A stretch of DNA of 64,000 bases from Thalassospira sp. MCCC 1A01428 (GCF_002115825.1 NZ_JFJZ01000022.1:16379-80378); one strand, 5' to 3'; shown: positions 35,848-45,745, numbered from the stretch's first letter. Numbers and translations: made by a program. The notes: a model not told the origin generated them from the sequence alone.

Positions 35848-36597
35848 ATGTCCAATCTTGAAGGTAAAACAGCCCTTATTACCGGTGCATCAAGCGGCAT
35901 TGGCGCGGCCACCGCCCGCAAACTGGCAGAGGCTGGTATCACTGTAGGTATGGCAGCCCGCCGTACTGATCGTCTTGAAACCCTGAAAACCGAAATTGAG
36001 GCCCAGGGCGGCAAAGCCGTGGTAATTAAAATGGATGTTAGCGATGTTTCATCCGTGGAGGCCGGTGTGGCAAAACTGGTTAAAACCACAGGCAGCATTG
36101 ACATTTTGTTTAACAATGCCGGGCTAATGCCACTTTCAGATATCGACCAGTTTAAAACTGACGAATGGCGTCGCATGGTTGATGTAAATATCAACGGAGT
36201 TTTAAACACCACCGCAGTGGTATTACCGCACATGATCACCGCAAAATCAGGCCATATTTTCAATACGTCCTCGATTGCCGGACGTAAAGTATTCAGTGGC
36301 CTTACGGTTTACTGCGCCACAAAACATGCCGTTACTGCGTTTTCTGACGGGTTGCGTATGGAAGTCGGCAAAAAACACAATATCCGCGTTACCTGCATTC
36401 AGCCCGGCGCAGTGGCGACAGAACTTTACGACCAGATCAGCGACCCGGCAGTAAAGGCGCAGATGGAAAATTTGCGTAACGACATGACCTTCCTTGAAGG
36501 GGACGACATCGCCAATACCGTGCTCTACGCAGTGCAGGCCCCCGGCCATGTCGATCTGGCAGAAATCTTTATCATGCCAACCGAACAAGGCTGGTAA
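35848..36597 (+). CDS. SDR-family oxidoreductase
   Basis: 249 residues, classical short-chain dehydrogenase. Cofactor motif TGASSGIGAATA (residues 12-23), with basic residues ARRTD after strand 2 favouring NADPH, the NNAG motif, and the catalytic Ser-Tyr-Lys set in NTSSIAG and YCATKHAV. It resembles YdfG/serine-dehydrogenase-like members, but the substrate cannot be told. ATG 35848 follows ACAGGAG. Single gene, ending at the bidirectional hairpin at 36633. Confidence 0.92.
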   Translation: MSNLEGKTALITGASSGIGAATARKLAEAGITVGMAARRTDRLETLKTEIEAQGGKAVVIKMDVSDVSSVEAGVAKLVKTTGSIDILFNNAGLMPLSDIDQFKTDEWRRMVDVNINGVLNTTAVVLPHMITAKSGHIFNTSSIAGRKVFSGLTVYCATKHAVTAFSDGLRMEVGKKHNIRVTCIQPGAVATELYDQISDPAVKAQMENLRNDMTFLEGDDIANTVLYAVQAPGHVDLAEIFIMPTEQGW

Positions 36598-36632
36598 TCC
36601 GGCATTAACAATTAATCCCGGCGCCTAAAATA

Positions 36633-36664
36633 GACAAAGGCAGCACCTGAATGCTGCCTTTGTC
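36633..36664. terminator. Hairpin between the convergent SDR and thioesterase genes
   Basis: 13-bp perfect arms GACAAAGGCAGCA / TGCTGCCTTTGTC with a 6-nt loop. The T-run is weak on both sides, but the position fits a shared terminator. Confidence 0.75.
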
Positions 36665-36696
36665 CTTCATAGCATTCCTGATGCGCAACCTGCTAA

Positions 36697-37119
36697 TCAG
36701 GCTGTCGCTTCATCCTTGCGTACCGGACGCGGGCGGCCATTGGCATCGATGGCCACGAAGGTAAAGGTGGCTTCGGTTACCTTAATGCGCGGCGGCTGAT
36801 TACGACGCAGAACCCATGCTTCAAGATGCAGGACCATGGATGTGGTGCCGATACGGTCAATATCGCCATACACGCATACAACGTCGCCAACATAAACCGG
36901 GCGATGAAATGTCATGCCATCGACTGAAACAGTGGCAACACGGCCTTCTGCAATCTGACTGGCCAGAACACCGCCAGCAATATCCATTTGTGACATCAGC
37001 CAGCCGCCAAAAATATCGCCGCTGGGGTTGGTATCGCTTGGCATTGCCAATGTGCGGGTACACATATCACCGCGCGGCATGGTGCTGTCGGCATTGGCAG
37101 TTTCATTTTTTTCGACCAT
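36697..37119 (-). CDS. Acyl-CoA thioesterase, YciA-like
   Basis: 140 residues, hot-dog fold of the BACH/YciA type. MPSDTNPSGDIFGGWLMSQMDIAGG (near residues 25-50) holds the catalytic Asn/Asp region and the following VDGMTFHRPVYVGDVVCVYG is the family strand. It hydrolyses a broad range of acyl-CoAs in the cytoplasm. AGGAG lies nine bases before the ATG at 37119; the in-frame GTG at 37128 overlaps that site and is less likely. Divergent from parE. Confidence 0.93.
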   Translation of the reverse strand: MVEKNETANADSTMPRGDMCTRTLAMPSDTNPSGDIFGGWLMSQMDIAGGVLASQIAEGRVATVSVDGMTFHRPVYVGDVVCVYGDIDRIGTTSMVLHLEAWVLRRNQPPRIKVTEATFTFVAIDANGRPRPVRKDEATA

Positions 37120-37363
37120 CGCGCTCACTCCTGAACGCCGGAAATCCGGCGCTGTCCTGTGTTTTTTTTCATCGAACCCGGTTGCATTGCAAAACGAAAA
37201 ACATTTTTATGAGCCGGGATTTAAATCTTATGGTACTCGTTTATCGGCAGGCCGTACCAGCGCCGAGTTAGCTATAGCAGAAATGCATTATACGCAACAT
37301 TCGCAAGCTGGCATCGGGCCGCCAGATTATTCTATTAAAACAACCAGTTGCGTTCCGGGGAAC

Positions 37364-39346
37364 ATGACCGACCTTTTCGAAGATTCAAACCAAAGCACCA
37401 CAAACGCGTATTCAGCCAAGGATATCGAGGTTCTCGAAGGACTGGAACCAGTCCGTCGTCGCCCCGGTATGTATATTGGGGGCACCGACGATACTGCACT
37501 CCATCATCTTGTCGCTGAAATCCTTGATAACTCGATGGACGAAGCGGTTGCCGGCCATGCCGACTGGATTGAACTGGAACTTCAGACCGACAATACGGTG
37601 CTGGTCCGCGATAACGGACGTGGTATTCCAACCGATCCGCACCCTAAATTTCCCGATAAATCGGCGCTGGAAGTGATTTTGACCACCCTGCACTCGGGCG
37701 GCAAGTTTTCCGGCAATGCCTATGAAACATCGGGCGGTTTGCACGGGGTTGGCATGTCGGTGGTGAATGCGCTGACCGACAAGTTCCGGGTTGAAGTTGC
37801 GCGTGACCGCAAACTGGTCTTTCAGGAATATTCCAAAGGGACGCCTCTGGGCCCGCTTCAGGATGGCGGCGCGGTGAACAATCGCCGCGGCACCACGGTT
37901 ATTTTCCGGCCCGACCCCGAAATTTTCGGCGCACGCGCCAAACTGAAACCGGGCACCGTGTTTCGTATGGCGCGGTCGAAGGCCTATTTGTACAAGGGCG
38001 TTGAAATTCGCTGGTCTTGTGATCCGTCCCTGATCACCAGCGACGATCCGACCCCGCAAAAAGAAGTCCTGAAATTCCCCAACGGGATTCTCGACTATCT
38101 GGAAATGACGCTTAAAGGTCGCGATATGGTGACCGAACGCCCGTTTGCCGGCGAAGCGAAGTTTTCAGACAGCCCGGGCCGGGTTGAATGGGCGGTTGGC
38201 TGGCCTGATGGCGGCGAAGGTTATTTTCATTCCTACTGTAATACCGTTCCCACCCCGCTGGGCGGCACGCACGAAGCCGGGCTTCGCTATGCCCTGACCA
38301 AGGCGGTCAAGGCATATGGCGATATGGTTGGCGTGAAAAAAGCATCGGCGATTACCGCCGAAGACGTTTTTGGCGGCGGCTGCGTTATGTTGTCGGTATT
38401 TCTGCCTGACCCGCAATTTCAGGGCCAGACCAAGGAAAAACTGGGCACACAAAATGCCACCAAACTGGTTGAAACCGCCGTTCGCGACCATTTCGACCAT
38501 TGGCTGACCGGGGACACTGAAAATGCCAAGCGCCTGCTTGAACGCATTATCATGCGCGCCGAAGAACGCCAGCGCCGCAAGGAAAAGAAAGAAACCAAAC
38601 GCCAGTCCGCCACCCGGCGCCTGCGCCTGCCCGGCAAACTAACGGATTGTTCGCGCTCGATTGCGGCGGGAACTGAAATTTTCCTGGTCGAAGGGGATTC
38701 GGCTGGTGGTTCAGCCAAACAGGCGCGTGATCGCGAAACGCAGGCTGTTTTGCCGCTGCGGGGTAAAATCCTGAACGTGGCATCGGCAACCCGCGAAAAA
38801 ATGATGGCCAACCAGGAAATCAAGGACATGATCGAAGCCTTTGGCTGCGGTGCCGGGTCCGATTTCCAGTTAAAAGACCTGCGTTATGAACGCGTCATCA
38901 TCATGACCGATGCTGACGTCGACGGAGCGCATATCGCATCCCTGCTTATGACATTTTTCTATCAGGAAATGCCGGGGCTGATTGACAACGGCAACCTGTT
39001 TTTGGCCATGCCGCCGCTTTACCGCCTGACACAGGGTGGCAAAAGCATCTATGCGATGGATGATGCCGAAAAGGAAACGCTGTTAAATACCGAGTTTAAA
39101 AACCCGGCCAAGGTTGAAATTTCACGGTTTAAAGGTTTGGGGGAAATGCCGTCCCAACAATTGCGCGAAACCACTATGTCGCACAAAAACCGGACCTTGC
39201 TACGCGTTACCCTGCCCGATGCCGCCGAGCCGGACGGAAGGGAACAGACCAAGGACCTGGTCGGACGCCTGATGGGTAAAAAACCGGAATTGCGGTTTCA
39301 GTTTATTCAGGAACATGCGCGGTTTGTCGAGGATATCGACGTTTAA
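37364..39346 (+). CDS. parE: DNA topoisomerase IV subunit B
   Basis: 660 residues, right for ParE and shorter than GyrB. GHKL ATPase: EGLEPVRRRPGMYIGGTD, ILDNSMDEA, DNGRGIP, GGLHGVGMSVVNAL. The TOPRIM domain has EGDSAGGSAKQARDR and DADVDGAHI. With ParC it decatenates daughter chromosomes. ATG 37364 with GGGGA just upstream begins MTDLFEDSN; the frame stays open 336 bp further up, but that part overlaps the thioesterase leader and is not conserved-looking. Terminator at 39371. Confidence 0.97.
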   Translation: MTDLFEDSNQSTTNAYSAKDIEVLEGLEPVRRRPGMYIGGTDDTALHHLVAEILDNSMDEAVAGHADWIELELQTDNTVLVRDNGRGIPTDPHPKFPDKSALEVILTTLHSGGKFSGNAYETSGGLHGVGMSVVNALTDKFRVEVARDRKLVFQEYSKGTPLGPLQDGGAVNNRRGTTVIFRPDPEIFGARAKLKPGTVFRMARSKAYLYKGVEIRWSCDPSLITSDDPTPQKEVLKFPNGILDYLEMTLKGRDMVTERPFAGEAKFSDSPGRVEWAVGWPDGGEGYFHSYCNTVPTPLGGTHEAGLRYALTKAVKAYGDMVGVKKASAITAEDVFGGGCVMLSVFLPDPQFQGQTKEKLGTQNATKLVETAVRDHFDHWLTGDTENAKRLLERIIMRAEERQRRKEKKETKRQSATRRLRLPGKLTDCSRSIAAGTEIFLVEGDSAGGSAKQARDRETQAVLPLRGKILNVASATREKMMANQEIKDMIEAFGCGAGSDFQLKDLRYERVIIMTDADVDGAHIASLLMTFFYQEMPGLIDNGNLFLAMPPLYRLTQGGKSIYAMDDAEKETLLNTEFKNPAKVEISRFKGLGEMPSQQLRETTMSHKNRTLLRVTLPDAAEPDGREQTKDLVGRLMGKKPELRFQFIQEHARFVEDIDV

Positions 39347-39370
39347 TTCTGCGCCATATCACCTTCATCA

Positions 39371-39398
39371 AACCCGGCCTTTCAGTGCCGGGTTTTTT
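39371..39398 (+). terminator. Intrinsic terminator after parE
   Basis: 8-bp stem AACCCGGC / GCCGGGTT with an 8-nt loop, followed by a T-run. Confidence 0.9.
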
Positions 39399-39424
39399 GT
39401 CCGCTTGTTTCAGGGGCCTGTGCT

Positions 39425-40345
39425 ATGCGTGCCGATTATACATCAATTTTGGCTGATATTTCCGAACGTATAAAACAGCGCGATTTTCAAACCGCGCGCA
39501 ATGCCGATTACATCCCCGCCCTGGCCGCCGTTCCCTGCGACCGGTTCGCCATGGTTATTCGCCATGTTAACGGGGCCGAATTTGCCATTGGCGATGCCGA
39601 TATCCCCTTTTCAATCCAAAGTGTGTCCAAGGTCTTTGCCCTGGTACTGGCGTTGCGAAGCTGTGGCGACGACCTTTGGCAAGCGGTTCGTCGCGAACCC
39701 AGTGGGTCGGCGTTTAATTCCCTGATCCTGCTGGAACAGGAAGAAGGTATTCCGCGTAACCCGTTCATCAATGCCGGTGCCATCCGGGTTTGTGATATGA
39801 TTTCATCACGGTTTGCCAACCCGGATCGTTCCGTTGCCGAATTTTTGGGGCGTTTGTGCAAAAACCCCGAAATTCGCGCTGATAACGAGGTTTATCTATC
39901 CGAAGACCAGCATGGCAACCGCAACCGCGCCATTGCCTATTTAATGAAAAGTTTTGGCAAACTCGATAACCCGGTCGAATCGGTTGTGCGTGCCTATTTC
40001 AAACAATGTGCAATCACCATGTCAGCCCGCGAACTGGCCCGGGCAACGCTTTTTCTTGCCAATCAGGGTGTTGGCATTGAAGGCAGCGAAGTTCTTTCGC
40101 CCTCTGAAGCCCGCCGTATCAACGCCTTAATGCTAACCTGTGGCATGTATGATGGCGTCGGCGACTTTGCATTTTCAGTGGGCATTCCGGCCAAAAGCGG
40201 TGTTGGCGGTGCAATTATTGGCGTTATTCCGAATGAATTTTCGGTTTGCGTCTGGTCTCCGCGCCTCGATAGCCGGGGTAATTCCGCCCCCGGGATTGCG
40301 GCGTTGGAAATATTGACCGACGCCATCGGTCGTTCGGTTTTTTGA
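39425..40345 (+). CDS. glsA: Glutaminase
   Basis: 306 residues, typical of bacterial GlsA. It hydrolyses glutamine to glutamate and ammonia through a serine-lysine dyad; IPFSIQSVSKVFAL (near residue 62) carries the S-x-x-K motif. NPFINAGAIRVCDMI and GVGGAIIGVIPNEFSVCVWSP are the other conserved blocks. The start lies 27 bp after the parE terminator, with AGGGG nine bases upstream. Convergent with the cytochrome b561 gene, only 7 bp away. Confidence 0.95.
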   Translation: MRADYTSILADISERIKQRDFQTARNADYIPALAAVPCDRFAMVIRHVNGAEFAIGDADIPFSIQSVSKVFALVLALRSCGDDLWQAVRREPSGSAFNSLILLEQEEGIPRNPFINAGAIRVCDMISSRFANPDRSVAEFLGRLCKNPEIRADNEVYLSEDQHGNRNRAIAYLMKSFGKLDNPVESVVRAYFKQCAITMSARELARATLFLANQGVGIEGSEVLSPSEARRINALMLTCGMYDGVGDFAFSVGIPAKSGVGGAIIGVIPNEFSVCVWSPRLDSRGNSAPGIAALEILTDAIGRSVF

Positions 40346-40352
40346 ATAATTT

Positions 40353-40940
40353 TTACCGTCCCGGCAAATAACGACGCAAAACATTGTCTTTGACAACAAA
40401 GTGATGCCACAAGGCGGCTCCGGCATGCGCCCCCGCCAAAATAATCAGGATTGTCGCCATGGTTCCGTGAACATTTTCCGCCAGTTCGTGCAACTCATGA
40501 TTTGCTGTAAAATTCGGTAGAGAAAACAAACCCAGCACCGAAAAATTACGGCCAATCGTCGTCATGGCCGTTAACCCGGCAAGGGGGACGGCCAGCATCA
40601 GAAAATACAACACACCCTGCATAATTCGAGCTGCCAGATTGGTTTTTACGATGTTTTCGGGCGATATGGCATGTTGTCGGCGCACATTGGCAAGCACGGC
40701 AATAATTCGAGGTAAAAACAGTATCAGAACGGAAAGACCAAACAAGATATGCCATCCCATGACCGGTAACCGCTGTTCACGGGGTAAATCTTCCATGATC
40801 TTGCCAACGATAAATACGGCCACAATCAATACCGCCATCCCCCAGTGCAAAACAGGCACCACCCAATGCGGGCAGTTCATCCCCTCGGGATCGACGATTC
40901 TGGAAGCAGACACAGACAAATTTTGTGAAGGCACTGACAT
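40353..40940 (-). CDS. Cytochrome b561
   Basis: 195 residues, four membrane helices of the bacterial b561 family. Haem-ligand histidines: PVLHWGMAVL (helix 1), VMGWHILFGLS (helix 2), ENVHGTMATI and GAHAGAALWHH (helices 3-4). Such proteins oxidise quinol and can pass electrons to superoxide or periplasmic partners. I start at ATG 40940, with AGGA seven bases upstream, rather than the in-frame TTG at 40955. Single gene. Confidence 0.93.
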   Translation of the reverse strand: MSVPSQNLSVSASRIVDPEGMNCPHWVVPVLHWGMAVLIVAVFIVGKIMEDLPREQRLPVMGWHILFGLSVLILFLPRIIAVLANVRRQHAISPENIVKTNLAARIMQGVLYFLMLAVPLAGLTAMTTIGRNFSVLGLFSLPNFTANHELHELAENVHGTMATILIILAGAHAGAALWHHFVVKDNVLRRYLPGR

Positions 40941-41119
40941 TTTGCGATCCTGCAAACTATGTTTTACGGATCACAATCATAATTCCCACCTGTAACCCCC
41001 TGATCCCTGAATTGTATCAATTTGTCCTCAGGCTTTGACGCATCCCGGAAAAGCGTTCAAACCTTTGATTACATAAACAAAAACACCCCTTGGGAAATCC
41101 CGTAAGGAGCCCGCCTGCC

Positions 41120-41731
41120 ATGTTTGCCAAACGCCACCCCAAAGCCGTTTTTCTGGTTTTACTGGGTATTGCTGCCCCGCTGCTTGCTGCGTGTGGTGCC
41201 AGCACAATTGAAGCCCCGTTTTATGACACCACCGATGTTGCCGGTTTTAAACGCTATGCCGCCCCTTCCAACATCATGGTGATGGAAGTTCACGACGGGC
41301 AAACAGGCATTGATGATGCCAGCTGGGCCAATATGTTTTCCCATCATGGTTTTGCCCCGCAGCTAACCTTTATCTCTCCGCAACAAGCCAAAGCTGAAGC
41401 CGGAAGTGTCAACGCAAGCCGGAACAAACCCACTTTACGTCCCAAACACCGAATGGTTGTTGTTGTAAATCCCACCCAAAACACGTCACGCGATGCAATG
41501 TGTGAAGATCCTCAAAATGCGGCCTTAACGCCCGGGCAAGCCAAAACACCAATACGGTTTGCGTTCTGTTCCGGGGACAGTGTGATTTCGGAATTGCGCG
41601 CCAATGTCGAAAACCCGATCGACCGTAAAAAAATCAACGATCTGGCACCGACAGTCATTCATTACCTGTTTCCCATCAACCAGCCTGATCGCAACGACGA
41701 CCATTGTTCGCGTATGTCACCGGGTTGCTGA
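41120..41731 (+). CDS. Lipoprotein of unknown function
   Basis: 203 residues. Lipobox LLAAC with the acylated Cys at residue 25. The mature part has no recognised domain; it contains four further cysteines (CEDPQNAAL, FCSG, HCSR, PGC at the C-terminus), compatible with disulfides in the periplasm. AAGGAG lies ten bases before ATG 41120. The residue after the lipid Cys is Gly, so outer-membrane sorting is likely. Single gene. Confidence 0.75.
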   Translation: MFAKRHPKAVFLVLLGIAAPLLAACGASTIEAPFYDTTDVAGFKRYAAPSNIMVMEVHDGQTGIDDASWANMFSHHGFAPQLTFISPQQAKAEAGSVNASRNKPTLRPKHRMVVVVNPTQNTSRDAMCEDPQNAALTPGQAKTPIRFAFCSGDSVISELRANVENPIDRKKINDLAPTVIHYLFPINQPDRNDDHCSRMSPGC

Positions 41732-41899
41732 TCCCCTCGCCTACAGCATTTTTCCTTTAATATGACCCATTTTGGCGGTGTCTGGCGGCGTTACACCACT
41801 CGCCCGATGCGCCGCATCGCGCTGTGCCGTGCCGTGCCAAACGACACGCCAAAAACAAACAAAACGGGCTGTAAAATACGCTTGAGTAAAACAGATACT

Positions 41900-42625
41900 T
41901 TAGCGAGCCAACAACGACATCAACCCGTTTGCGAAAATCTCCGGTGCTTCCAATGGCACATAATGCCCGGCACCGGGTATTTCCTGAAATGTTGCATGCG
42001 GAATTTTCTGCGCCATCGCCAGCTGCAGTTTCGGGGGAATAATGGCATCGCCCTGCCCCCACATCACGTGGCAGGGAATTGTAATGTGGGCCAGGTCGGC
42101 AAAATAATCCGCACGGTTTGCAACCGCGATCTGCTGGCGGCAAAAAACATCACGCCCCAACGAGGCTGCCATTTCCTCGAGTACGCTTAACAGGCTGGTC
42201 TGATGCCGGTTATCGGGATGCAAGGCGCCGTCAAGCAACGGGCCATTAAAACCACGAAAAACCGGTTGCTGTTTTATCATCCGCGCCATCAACCCACGCT
42301 TGCGCCGCGATACCGCGCTTTCCGCGCAGGCGCGCGTGTTTACCAGCATCATGTGGGATATTCGCCCAGGACTGCGGCGCATGATTTCAAACGCCACGTA
42401 TCCCCCCATCGACATACCAACCAGGGCAAAACGACCCGGCATTTGCCGTAATACCTGGTCTGCGATGTGCCCAATCGACTCCCCTTCTGCCATATCAATA
42501 AAATGCGGCCGAAGTCTCAGTCCTGTCTGGTTGTTAGTGATAAAGGGAAGGGACTTTTCCCATAATCGTTCGTCCGCCAGCATACCGGGCAAAAAAGCAA
42601 CATTCTGAATCGTTTTGGACGTCAC
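41900..42625 (-). CDS. Alpha/beta hydrolase
   Basis: 241 residues. Nucleophile elbow VGMSMGGYVAFE (Ser near residue 72), acid in WGQGDAIIPP and the final His in GAGHYVPLEAPE give a complete Ser-Asp-His triad. The oxyanion region is FLPGMLADERLW. General esterase/lactonase family; substrate unknown. It lies 9 bp after the stop of the isochorismatase-like gene on the same strand, so the two are probably one operon. Confidence 0.9.
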   Translation of the reverse strand: MTSKTIQNVAFLPGMLADERLWEKSLPFITNNQTGLRLRPHFIDMAEGESIGHIADQVLRQMPGRFALVGMSMGGYVAFEIMRRSPGRISHMMLVNTRACAESAVSRRKRGLMARMIKQQPVFRGFNGPLLDGALHPDNRHQTSLLSVLEEMAASLGRDVFCRQQIAVANRADYFADLAHITIPCHVMWGQGDAIIPPKLQLAMAQKIPHATFQEIPGAGHYVPLEAPEIFANGLMSLLAR

Positions 42626-42634
42626 GGTCCAAAC

Positions 42635-43201
42635 CTAACGGATCAGCGCACTAAGTTCCTTGAATTCCGGCGTCCCCGCAACCCGCAACCACTCAAACAT
42701 AACGCTTTCACGGGTAACAATTCCGGCCCCGGCATCGCGCATTCGTTCTATCCCGAAAATGCGGTCTTCCTGCTTACGCGATGTTACGGCATCGGCGACC
42801 ACAAAAACCTCACGACCACGATCAATCAGGTCCAAAACGGTTTGCAGCACGCACACATGCGTTTCCATCCCGGCAATCACAACCTGGTCGCGACCGGGAA
42901 TTTCTTCAAGTTTATCGATGAAACCGTCGGCAATAACACAGGAAAAACTGGTTTTACGCACCACATTGCCGCCGTCGGCGATATCTTTTGCATTTTCCAG
43001 CAAATCGAGGATGGGTTTGCTGGTATGCCCCAGCCCTTTGGGATATTGTTCCGTCACGATTGCCGGTACCGACAGGCGGTTGGCGCACTTTAGCAGGAAA
43101 CAGCAGGCATCAACCGTTTCAACCGGGTCAAGGCAGGCGGGATAAAGTTTTTCCTGAACATCGACAATAACCAGAACAGAACGGGTGACATCCATTAACA
43201 T
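42635..43201 (-). CDS. Isochorismatase-family hydrolase
   Basis: 188 residues, cysteine-hydrolase fold. Catalytic Asp in VIVDVQEKL, Lys region in TEQYPKGLG and Cys in GMETHVCVLQT are all present. The branch resembles YcaC/ISOC-type proteins, whose substrates are mostly unknown; it is not a nicotinamidase by its loops. AGGAG lies seven bases before ATG 43201; the longer frame to 43249 has no such site. First gene of a pair with the alpha/beta hydrolase. Confidence 0.9.
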   Translation of the reverse strand: MLMDVTRSVLVIVDVQEKLYPACLDPVETVDACCFLLKCANRLSVPAIVTEQYPKGLGHTSKPILDLLENAKDIADGGNVVRKTSFSCVIADGFIDKLEEIPGRDQVVIAGMETHVCVLQTVLDLIDRGREVFVVADAVTSRKQEDRIFGIERMRDAGAGIVTRESVMFEWLRVAGTPEFKELSALIR

Positions 43202-43407
43202 CGTCAGTCTCCTGATTGGCAGCACGTTTAGGCCACGATACGCCTGCAAGGACCGTCAAACAAGCATGTGGCAGGTTAAAAATACGCTGCAACCACCTTT
43301 TTGAAGGCGTTTTTCTTGACTTGGGACGGGCTTGGCTTTACCACCCAAGCAGATTTGTCTTTAAGTAAATCAATCTTTAACGCATTTGTTGCGGGAACCC
43401 GAATCAT

Positions 43408-45672
43408 ATGACTTTCGCCGATCTCGGTCTGAGCGAAGATATCCTCAAAGCCGTCGCAGACGCCGGCTATGACACGCCGACCCCCATCCAGCGCCAGGCC
43501 ATTCCTTCTGTCATGATGGCACGCGACATTCTTGGCTGCGCGCAAACCGGGACGGGCAAAACGGCCAGCTTTGTTCTGCCGATGCTTGATATTCTTCATC
43601 ATGGCCGTGCGCGCATGCGGATGCCGCGCTCCATCATCCTTGAGCCAACCCGCGAACTGGCCACCCAGGTGGCACAGAATTTCGACACCTATGGCAAATA
43701 TGTGCCCCTGTCGAAAGCGCTGGTGATTGGCGGGGAATCGTTTGTTGAACAACAAAAGATTCTGGAAAAAGGTGCCGATGTTATCATCGCAACACCTGGC
43801 CGCCTGATTGATACCTTCGAGCGCGGAAAACTGCTTCTGTCTGACTGCAAATTGCTGGTCATCGACGAAGCCGACCGCATGCTTGATATGGGTTTCATCC
43901 CCGACATCGAAAAAATCGTCAATATGTTGCCCAAGCAGCGCCAAACACTGTTTTTCTCGGCAACCATGCCCAAGGAAATTCGGCGGTTGGCCGACAAATT
44001 CCTGAGCAACCCAAAGGAAATCACTGTTTCCGCGCCCTCAAGCATGGCAACCACGCTTGAGCATAAACTGGTTGTTATTGACGAAATGGACAAACGCGAA
44101 ACCCTTCGCCGTTTGATCCGCAATGAAGACATCAAAAATGCTTTTGTGTTCTGCAATCGCAAAAAAGACGTCGATATTCTTTATAAATCCCTGACCAAAC
44201 ACGGCTTTAACGCCGGTCGCATGCATGGTGACCTGGTACAAAGTGAACGCACCGAAACACTCGACAAATTTAAATCCGGTGACATTACCGTTTTGATTTG
44301 CTCTGACGTTGCCGCACGCGGCATCGACGTTGCCGATGTGTCACATGTGTTCAACTTTGACGTGCCGTTTAATGCCGAGGATTATGTCCATCGCACCGGG
44401 CGTACCGGTCGGGCCGGACGTGCGGGCAAGGCCTTTACCCTTGCCACCCCGGAAGACGGCAAACTGGTTGAAGCCATTAACAAAACCATCAATATGACGA
44501 TTCCAATTACGTCAGTTGAGGGTATTGAAATACTGGAACTGGATTTCAGCGGCAAAAAACGCCGCAACAAGCGCAACACCCGTGCCAAAGGTGGCGACCG
44601 CGAACGTGGCCGCAACAATGACAACGGACGCAATGGCGATGACAATAACAATCGTCGCAATGCTTCGCGCCGTAATGGCCCACAAGATCAGAAAGCCGCA
44701 GCACCGGCCCCAGGTTCGGCACCGTCGCCAGAGGCACCGAAACCTGCTGAACGCCCGGCATCACAGCCAAGCCCGGCCACTGGCAACGCCCAGGCACCTT
44801 CAACACCGGTGTCTGCTGCCCCGGCCACCTCGCGACATGTCCGGGATCCACGCGAAGACCGCCATCAAAACCGCCCGCAGCGCGACCGTAAAAATCATAA
44901 CCGTCGCGACCGCGATGATCATGATGACAAACCGGTTATCGGCATGGGCGATCATGTGCCGGCATTCCTGTTGACCGCGGTGCCGCTTTCTTCGTTACGT
45001 AAACCGGCAAAGGTTGAAAAAGACGAAGAAGAAACCAAACCGGCCCGGAAATCTACCCGCAAGGCATCACCTCGCAAAACCGGGTCTTCGCGGAACAACC
45101 GCAAACCCACCCGCAATAATGATGCCAGCAAAACGCCGGAAACCGAAAATACCGACAAACCTGCCACTGCTGTTGAAGCAACAAAAGTTGAACAGCCGCA
45201 ACCTGCTGTGACGCCCGCTGCTGAAACATCACCTGCTGCGACATCAACCCCGGCACCGGAAACTGCCCCGGCAGAAAACACCCCGGCCCCGGCTGCCGCA
45301 CCTGTGAGCACAACGGAAACCGCACCTGCGTCGGCAGACCCGGAAAAGCCGGCTGCCAGTTCCAGCCCCGAGGGCGAAAAAACGACAGAGGCAGAGGCAC
45401 CGGCCAAACCAAAAGCCCGTGCGCCACGCAAACCGCGCACACGGGCCGCAGCCAAGCCAAAGGCAACCGCCAAAACAGCGGATACAGCTGATGGTGATAC
45501 GGCAACAGGTGACGATGGTGAAAAAGTGAAAAAGGCCGCCCCTAAAAAGGCAGCCAAACCACGGGCACCGCGCAAGCCGCGTAAAAAACCGGCCACCACC
45601 ACTAACAGTGAAACCGCACCGGCCGATGCCGCACCTAATGCGGATCAATCCAGCCCGGAAAATGCCGGTTGA
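43408..45672 (+). CDS. DEAD-box RNA helicase (RhlE-like) with a very long disordered tail
   Basis: 754 residues. Helicase core 1-375 with all motifs: Q motif PTPIQRQAIP, AQTGTGKT, PTRELA, TPGR, DEAD, SAT (FSATMP), and HRTGRTGRAG. From about residue 385 the rest is low complexity: first basic RGG/N-rich (RNKRNTRAKGGDRERGRNNDNGRNG), then Pro/Ala/Glu-rich, then Ala/Lys/Pro repeats like those of histone H1. Near residue 512-530 a short ordered island (VIGMGDHVPAFLLTAVPLSSL) interrupts it. It remodels RNA in ribosome assembly or decay; the tail probably binds RNA. Confidence 0.95.
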   Translation: MTFADLGLSEDILKAVADAGYDTPTPIQRQAIPSVMMARDILGCAQTGTGKTASFVLPMLDILHHGRARMRMPRSIILEPTRELATQVAQNFDTYGKYVPLSKALVIGGESFVEQQKILEKGADVIIATPGRLIDTFERGKLLLSDCKLLVIDEADRMLDMGFIPDIEKIVNMLPKQRQTLFFSATMPKEIRRLADKFLSNPKEITVSAPSSMATTLEHKLVVIDEMDKRETLRRLIRNEDIKNAFVFCNRKKDVDILYKSLTKHGFNAGRMHGDLVQSERTETLDKFKSGDITVLICSDVAARGIDVADVSHVFNFDVPFNAEDYVHRTGRTGRAGRAGKAFTLATPEDGKLVEAINKTINMTIPITSVEGIEILELDFSGKKRRNKRNTRAKGGDRERGRNNDNGRNGDDNNNRRNASRRNGPQDQKAAAPAPGSAPSPEAPKPAERPASQPSPATGNAQAPSTPVSAAPATSRHVRDPREDRHQNRPQRDRKNHNRRDRDDHDDKPVIGMGDHVPAFLLTAVPLSSLRKPAKVEKDEEETKPARKSTRKASPRKTGSSRNNRKPTRNNDASKTPETENTDKPATAVEATKVEQPQPAVTPAAETSPAATSTPAPETAPAENTPAPAAAPVSTTETAPASADPEKPAASSSPEGEKTTEAEAPAKPKARAPRKPRTRAAAKPKATAKTADTADGDTATGDDGEKVKKAAPKKAAKPRAPRKPRKKPATTTNSETAPADAAPNADQSSPENAG

Positions 45673-45685
45673 TCACAGCAACAAT

Positions 45686-45712
45686 GGAAAACAGGAAGAC
45701 CCCCTGTTTTCC
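45686..45712 (+). repeat. Perfect hairpin 14 bp after the helicase gene
   Basis: 10-bp arms GGAAAACAGG / CCTGTTTTCC with a 7-nt loop. There is no T-run; it is the first of two hairpins in tandem and may protect the 3' end. Confidence 0.7.
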
Positions 45713-45745
45713 TGTTGTCTGCTGATCGGTACAGCATGAAAAACC

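Noticed and set aside
37028..37363. N-terminal extension of ParE
   Set aside because: The frame is open by chance, overlaps the divergent thioesterase gene and lacks ParE-like sequence; ATG 37364 has a ribosome site and the normal ParE start.
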